Shown here: piece after piece, positions 5,574-9,183 of the stretch | How positions within the stretch are numbered: the first letter of the stretch is position 1 | How the letters are laid out: each line of letters begins with the position of its first letter | Assembly: GCA_039029935.1 (NCBI GenBank) | Contig: JBCCFC010000494.1 | Span: 1-9,183, forward strand | DNA length: 9,183 bases | From: G039029935 sp039029935 | GTDB lineage: Bacteria; Chloroflexota; Anaerolineae; Caldilineales; Caldilineaceae | Direction of reading: 5' to 3' | Made by a program: the position numbers and the translations under genes | The notes under the pieces: generated by a model | What the model was told of the DNA's origin: nothing | Database searches by the model: none | The model's input: the letters and a program-made list of their open reading frames with translations, nothing else

Positions 5574-7172
5574 CTAACTTGCAAACACCTTTGCAAAAGT
5601 CACCATAACCCTTGTGCCAACAGGCAACCCTTCATCCAAAATCGACTCCATTGTAAAGCGGCCCTTCAAATCATCCGTCACCAGGGTTCGTACAATTTGT
5701 AAGCCCAAACTTTGGCTTTGGTTTGGGTCAAACCCCTCGGGTAGCCCAGTACCATTGTCTTCAACCACAAGCTCTGCCTCGTGTCCACCATCGTGCAGCG
5801 CAATTGTAATTCGTCCTCGTTGTTGTTGCTGTAGCCCATGCTCCAGCGCATTGAGCAGCAATTCATTAACCACCAAGGCCAATGTCGTCGCCTGTCCAGG
5901 GGGCAGATGAATTTTGGGGCCAGTGACGCGCACATCAATCATTTGCCCTGGTTGACTGGCAACTTGCGTAATTTGGTCGGCAATCTGCTGACAAACCCGT
6001 GATACGTTGATATGGCGATTGTCATCTTGACTCAAAAATTCATGGATCACCGACATGCTAAAAACACGATGAACGGCTTCGTTGAGCTGTTTTCGGGCAT
6101 CTTCAGATGCGCTGCGTCTTGCTTGCATCCGCAAAATTGACGAGAGCGTTTGCAGATTATTCTTGACACGATGATGGACTTCTTGAATAATCGCTGATTT
6201 GACATTGAGTTCCCGTTCTTTACGAATTGTCTCGGTGGCATTATGTACCAGCACCAAAACCGCATCAACACCCTCTTTTTCTGGTTTGGTTGCCCTTCGC
6301 CAAAAAGAACTGGACGATAGACGTGGCGGTTCTTGCATTCGTAGCAGTTGCGGGTGAAAATGTTGTCCAAAGAGACGCGGTGCCACCAGCGGTATGGCCT
6401 TACGCATCCAGATGCGGCCATCGGTAGACTCTTGGCGTGTTTCAATACAGATGTCGCGCTGGAATGCCTGCTCAACAATGGATTCATCGGCGGTTTCGAG
6501 TGTAGAGACCAATTGACCACGAATATCGCTTGCCAGCCCAATCGAACGAAATAGGTTGAGCGCGATCCCACTCATATAGACCAGATTGCGTTCTCGATCA
6601 ATTAGATAAATACCATCGTAAAGGCTAAAACGGCTTAGATTTTCAGCATTACGAATCGTACCTCGTAGACACATCTGCTGGAGCCACATTACCGCACGGC
6701 GAAAGGCTACAAGTCGATGGCGATGTCGCTCGAAGGCAATCATATTACTCTCAATGACCATTGCACCAATGATTGGGTTTGTTTGCCTATCCTGTCTTCG
6801 TTTGAGTTTGCTTTTGCAATATACTGGCCAGACATCCTGCATAATCGGCGCACCTGTGCTGCGGAATTCACGCTGATTGCGGCCTATATAGCCACTTCGT
6901 AATGCCCGAAAGAGATATGGGTGCTGTTCTTGTGTCAAAACATGACCTGTCATCTCATGATCATAGAGTGACAGAATTGAGTTTGGTTGACCGTGTTGCA
7001 CAACCAATGCTTCTGTAGGACTGAGTTGGGTACAGATCAATATATCTGCCCGACTAATATCGGCTGTGATTGCCAAACTGCGAGAAATCTCTTGAAAGTG
7101 CCGAACGTCATCCGGCGTGAGGTGATCATCATATATGAGTAATGATTCAATGGTTTCTGTTGGTGCTATCAT
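5574..7172 (-). CDS. HisKA_2-type sensor histidine kinase, PdtaS/EutW-like
   Basis: A 532-aa cytosolic sensor kinase without membrane helices. Residues about 1-160 fit the GAF-like N-terminal domain of PdtaS-type kinases. About 178-315 fit a PAS domain (FSLYDGIYLIDRERNLVYMS), carrying a Ser/Pro-rich insert at about 272-300. The HisKA_2 box EVHHRVKNNLQ (331-341) has the likely phospho-acceptor His334. The ATPase domain shows the N box VVNELLLNALEHG (434-446), with Asn436 and Asn441, the G1 box DNGTGLP (472-478) and the G2 region SLGLQIV (488-494). The next gene encodes the ANTAR regulator, its presumed target. The input signal is not evident. ATG 7172 has no clear ribosome site. The TAG stop (5576-5574) sits two bases from array C and is the only in-frame stop before the regulator. 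A tRNA-Pro gene lies 105 bp upstream on the same strand with no obvious terminator between them. Confidence 0.92.
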   Translation of the reverse strand: MIAPTETIESLLIYDDHLTPDDVRHFQEISRSLAITADISRADILICTQLSPTEALVVQHGQPNSILSLYDHEMTGHVLTQEQHPYLFRALRSGYIGRNQREFRSTGAPIMQDVWPVYCKSKLKRRQDRQTNPIIGAMVIESNMIAFERHRHRLVAFRRAVMWLQQMCLRGTIRNAENLSRFSLYDGIYLIDRERNLVYMSGIALNLFRSIGLASDIRGQLVSTLETADESIVEQAFQRDICIETRQESTDGRIWMRKAIPLVAPRLFGQHFHPQLLRMQEPPRLSSSSFWRRATKPEKEGVDAVLVLVHNATETIRKERELNVKSAIIQEVHHRVKNNLQTLSSILRMQARRSASEDARKQLNEAVHRVFSMSVIHEFLSQDDNRHINVSRVCQQIADQITQVASQPGQMIDVRVTGPKIHLPPGQATTLALVVNELLLNALEHGLQQQQRGRITIALHDGGHEAELVVEDNGTGLPEGFDPNQSQSLGLQIVRTLVTDDLKGRFTMESILDEGLPVGTRVMVTFAKVFAS

Positions 7173-7277
7173 TTCAAATTATTATTTTTGTGATTTTATT
7201 ATTAGTTTGTGATACATCTGTTATTTAAAAATAATGATTAGAAATGACTGGTAGAAGTTGATTGTGAGAAGTTTGAA

Positions 7278-7354
<77 letters not shown>

Positions 7355-7367
7355 ACATTCAAATAAT

Positions 7368-7396
7368 AATATAACATGGAATAGATAAACTGTCAA
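7368..7396 (-). promoter_or_regulatory. Sigma-70-type promoter of tRNA-Pro
   Basis: On the minus strand a perfect -35 TTGACA (7396-7391), a 17-bp spacer and a -10 TATATT (7373-7368) place the transcription start about 7 nt before the mature tRNA 5' end. It is the clearest promoter in the window. It may also feed the kinase operon by readthrough. Confidence 0.85.
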
Positions 7397-7592
7397 ATCC
7401 GAAAACGGCTAAAATTCAAGCATCACCAATTAAAACTACATTGAACCGCCGATATAGATTTCAGACATTTGTCCTGAACCTTACAGTCTACAATGTGCTA
7501 GACTAGAAGTTATGTTATAGGCCATGCTTTGTGCTGCGCCGCGTCGATTTGTCTACGCTGGGATAGGCGGATAAAGGAAGGGACACACGTAA

Positions 7593-8933
7593 ATGAGGAC
7601 TTATATCAGGAATTTAGGGCGAGTGGAGATGAAGCGAAATCATGCCGTTTTTTGCATTGCATTGCTCTGTGTGTGGTTGCTCTTGCCACACCCTGCTTCT
7701 GCATACACGCTCTCACAAGCGAACATGCAGTCAAACATGCAGGATGAGAACCCCCAAGGTATTACTGTACGCGGTCTGACATGGCATGACGCTGATGGCG
7801 ACGGGCGTTTAGACTTGGTAGGCCAGCCAGTTCGTGCCAATCGGGGCGATGTTCCGGCACAAAGCGAGGAGCCACCTGCGGATGATGTCATCGGTGGAGT
7901 TCATGTTGAGGTCTTCACTGAGCTAGGGCTGCTGGTTGCGGAAACCACGAGCAATGACGATGGGGAGTATGAAATTCAAGGGCTTGAGCCAGGAACCTAT
8001 TTCTTCGATTTTGACGAACCAGAGGAGTTGGTCTACACGACCTTTAACGTGGTGGAGAATCCCAACGAGTTGACCGATAGCGATGTTGATCCTTGGGAAG
8101 GACAAACGGACCTCTTTTTGCTGGAGTCTGGGGTTGATGTTGAAGGCATTAACGCTGGCTTTACCACAGAGGCATTTGTCAACAGCTATGTTTGGGTCGA
8201 CACCAATGGTGATGGCTTGAAGGATGCTGATGAAGAGGGTGTCAGCGGTATGGTTGTCAACATGTACAACCGCTTTAATGAGATGATCGCGACGGCTGTG
8301 ACTGATGAGACGGGATTTTATGAGTTTGGCTGTGTCATTCCGGATGAGTATGGCCTTGAGTATATCCCGCCAGAGGGCTTTGAATTCTTGGATGCGCATC
8401 GTTTTGGCGAAGAGCGCACACCTGTGGCCGTTGCGCCAGGCGAAACAGACACGACAACGGGGTCTGTCCCTTTGGTTATATCAGATGATGCAACCCAAGA
8501 ACTCAGCCAGAATCCTGCACAGGATGATCCAGCCGATCCAACCGCGATTGAGCTTCTGAGCTTTACTGCTGCCTTGGGTGATGGACACATTACAATCCGT
8601 TGGGAAACAGGCCAAGAGATTGACACCTTCGGCTTCCATCTCTATCGCAGCACCAATGGGGGGCGTGAAGGGGCTGTACGCATCACAACCGATCTCATCA
8701 TGCCCGAGGGCAAAGAGGGAGGTTTCTACAGCTTTGTCGATAACTCAATTTTGGAAGGTGTCTCTTATATCTACTGGTTACATGAAGTTGAAACCAATGA
8801 GATTGAGGGTATACCCGTTGTGCATGAGTATGGACCGATTGGTGTGCAGGTTATGCAGGCAACGGATGAGATTGGTACTGGTGGCAACAACACATTCACA
8901 CATAAGCTATATCTCCCGATGATTACACGGTAA
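7593..8933 (+). CDS. Secreted SdrD_B-like, FN3-like surface protein with KLYLPMITR tail
   Basis: A 446-aa exported protein of unknown specific role. A signal peptide is clear: basic n-region (RNLGRVEMKR), hydrophobic core about 18-31, and a likely cut after ASA (35-37). Two prealbumin-like SdrD_B-type domains follow. The first (about 57-190) has the acidic loop DADGDGRLD (66-74) and ends GINAGF. The second (about 196-295) has WVDTNGDGLKDADEEGVSG (201-219) and GFYEFGCVIPDEYGLEY. These D-rich loops resemble calcium sites. A linker rich in Asp, Pro and Ala (about 298-317) leads to an FN3-like domain (about 319-422; IELLSFTAALGDGHITIRWE, GFHLYRS, YWLHEVE). The last residues, HKLYLPMITR, resemble the short C-terminal tail I associate with exported Chloroflexota proteins. 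No LPXTG motif or membrane anchor is present. ATG 7593 follows GGAAGGG at a long spacing; ATG 7629 would shorten the n-region and is also possible. Confidence 0.83.
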   Translation: MRTYIRNLGRVEMKRNHAVFCIALLCVWLLLPHPASAYTLSQANMQSNMQDENPQGITVRGLTWHDADGDGRLDLVGQPVRANRGDVPAQSEEPPADDVIGGVHVEVFTELGLLVAETTSNDDGEYEIQGLEPGTYFFDFDEPEELVYTTFNVVENPNELTDSDVDPWEGQTDLFLLESGVDVEGINAGFTTEAFVNSYVWVDTNGDGLKDADEEGVSGMVVNMYNRFNEMIATAVTDETGFYEFGCVIPDEYGLEYIPPEGFEFLDAHRFGEERTPVAVAPGETDTTTGSVPLVISDDATQELSQNPAQDDPADPTAIELLSFTAALGDGHITIRWETGQEIDTFGFHLYRSTNGGREGAVRITTDLIMPEGKEGGFYSFVDNSILEGVSYIYWLHEVETNEIEGIPVVHEYGPIGVQVMQATDEIGTGGNNTFTHKLYLPMITR

Positions 8934-8961
8934 GCAGATCCATCGAAACGCTGAACAAGGA

Positions 8962-9176
8962 TAGTATCGCAGGTGGGCTACCTGCGTCACAGATAGTCAA
9001 TCTGTGATACTGGTTTATACTTTCCTATTCAACAAGAACAGGAGCAGTATCGCAGGTTGGCTACCTGCGTCACAGATAATCAATCTGTGATACTGGTTTA
9101 TACTTTCCTATTCAAGAACAGGAGCAGTATCGCAGGTTGGCTACCTGCGTCACAGATAGTCAATCTGTGATACTGG
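8962..9176. repeat. Three tandem copies of an about 80-bp three-way-junction element
   Basis: Cores start at 8962, 9045 and 9125, with periods of 83 and 80 bp. Each core has an outer stem CAGTA/TACTG closing two back-to-back hairpins: CGCAGGT, 5-nt loop, ACCTGCG; then TCACAGAT, 5-nt loop, ATCTGTGA. The junction is almost seamless. The copies differ at three core positions only. Two are in loops (GGGCT or TGGCT; AGTCA or AATCA) and one changes an outer C-G pair to U-G. The 28-31 nt spacers (TTTATACTTTCC followed by TATTCAA and an AGAACAGGAG end) are also conserved. The array starts 28 bp after the surface-protein stop and may continue past the right edge. A 3' mRNA structure or a REP-like mobile repeat are the main readings. 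Confidence 0.9.
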
Positions 9177-9183
9177 ATTTATA

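Noticed and set aside
5574..5576. TAG as pyrrolysine or a recoded sense codon
   Set aside because: The kinase domain is complete before TAG. The NTPase and MFS genes also end at TAG in plausible places, and the following TGG is not a known strong readthrough context.
5378..5596. Small gene with RLPTH-type pentapeptide repeats
   Set aside because: It is a translation of array C in a second frame. A 15-bp period keeps frames open, and it overlaps the ends of two real genes.
6047..6571. Minus-strand 174-codon frame inside the kinase gene
   Set aside because: It fully overlaps the well-supported kinase in another frame and shows no family features.
8968..9007. Paired hairpins as the ANTAR regulator's RNA target
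   Set aside because: The loops are five bases, not six, without the expected A1/G4 pattern. They lie after a gene with no overlapping terminator.
8962..9176. CRISPR array
   Set aside because: The copies are about 50 bp and strongly structured, and the spacers between them are nearly identical rather than unique. There are only three units and no cas genes.
8962..9176. Integron attC sites
   Set aside because: The core lacks the RYYYAAC/GTTRRRY ends and there is no integrase or cassette structure nearby.

Overview
The window looks like chromosomal DNA of moderate GC from a free-living, Gram-variable bacterium, most likely a member of the Chloroflexota (Anaerolineae or a relative). This placement is an inference. 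It rests on the secreted SdrD_B-like protein ending in a KLYLPMITR-type tail, the PdtaS/PdtaR-like kinase plus ANTAR pair, the PMT-type glycosyltransferase beside a DPM1-like GT2, and the very high load of short intergenic repeats. No marker gene settles it.

Layout from left to right: a 15-bp tandem array with an inverted tail (1-163); an inosine/xanthosine triphosphatase gene on + (189-734); a second 15-bp array (728-825) between convergent genes, supplying the stop codons of both; an Fsr-like MFS transporter on - (822-2015); a perfect 22-bp inverted repeat (2075-2151); a PMT/ArnT-like membrane glycosyltransferase on - (2202-3962); an octamer array filling the gap to a DPM1-like GT2 glycosyltransferase on - (4013-4759); an 11-bp hairpin; an ANTAR response regulator on - (4821-5402); a third 15-bp array (5433-5572); a HisKA_2 histidine kinase on - (5574-7172); tRNA-Pro(GGG) on - with a consensus promoter (7278-7396); a secreted, cell-surface-type protein on + (7593-8933); and three tandem copies of an about 80-bp element predicted to fold as a three-way junction (8962-9176).

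Two functional modules stand out. The kinase and ANTAR regulator form a two-component system that probably controls transcription antitermination through RNA hairpins, as PdtaS/PdtaR and EutW/EutV do. The GT2 and PMT proteins form a likely pathway in which a sugar is loaded onto a polyprenyl phosphate and then transferred to an acceptor on the outer face of the membrane.

The most unusual feature is how repeats interact with gene ends. The 15-bp family abuts or supplies the TAG stop codons of three genes. In the kinase/regulator pair the array is open in the kinase frame and the regulator start lies in that same frame, so one TAG codon is all that separates two genes that could read as a single hybrid kinase. 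The octamer array runs from the stop of one glycosyltransferase to the putative start of the next. The PMT gene itself carries a translated 21-bp repeat and two hydrophilic segments that look like translated palindromic elements.
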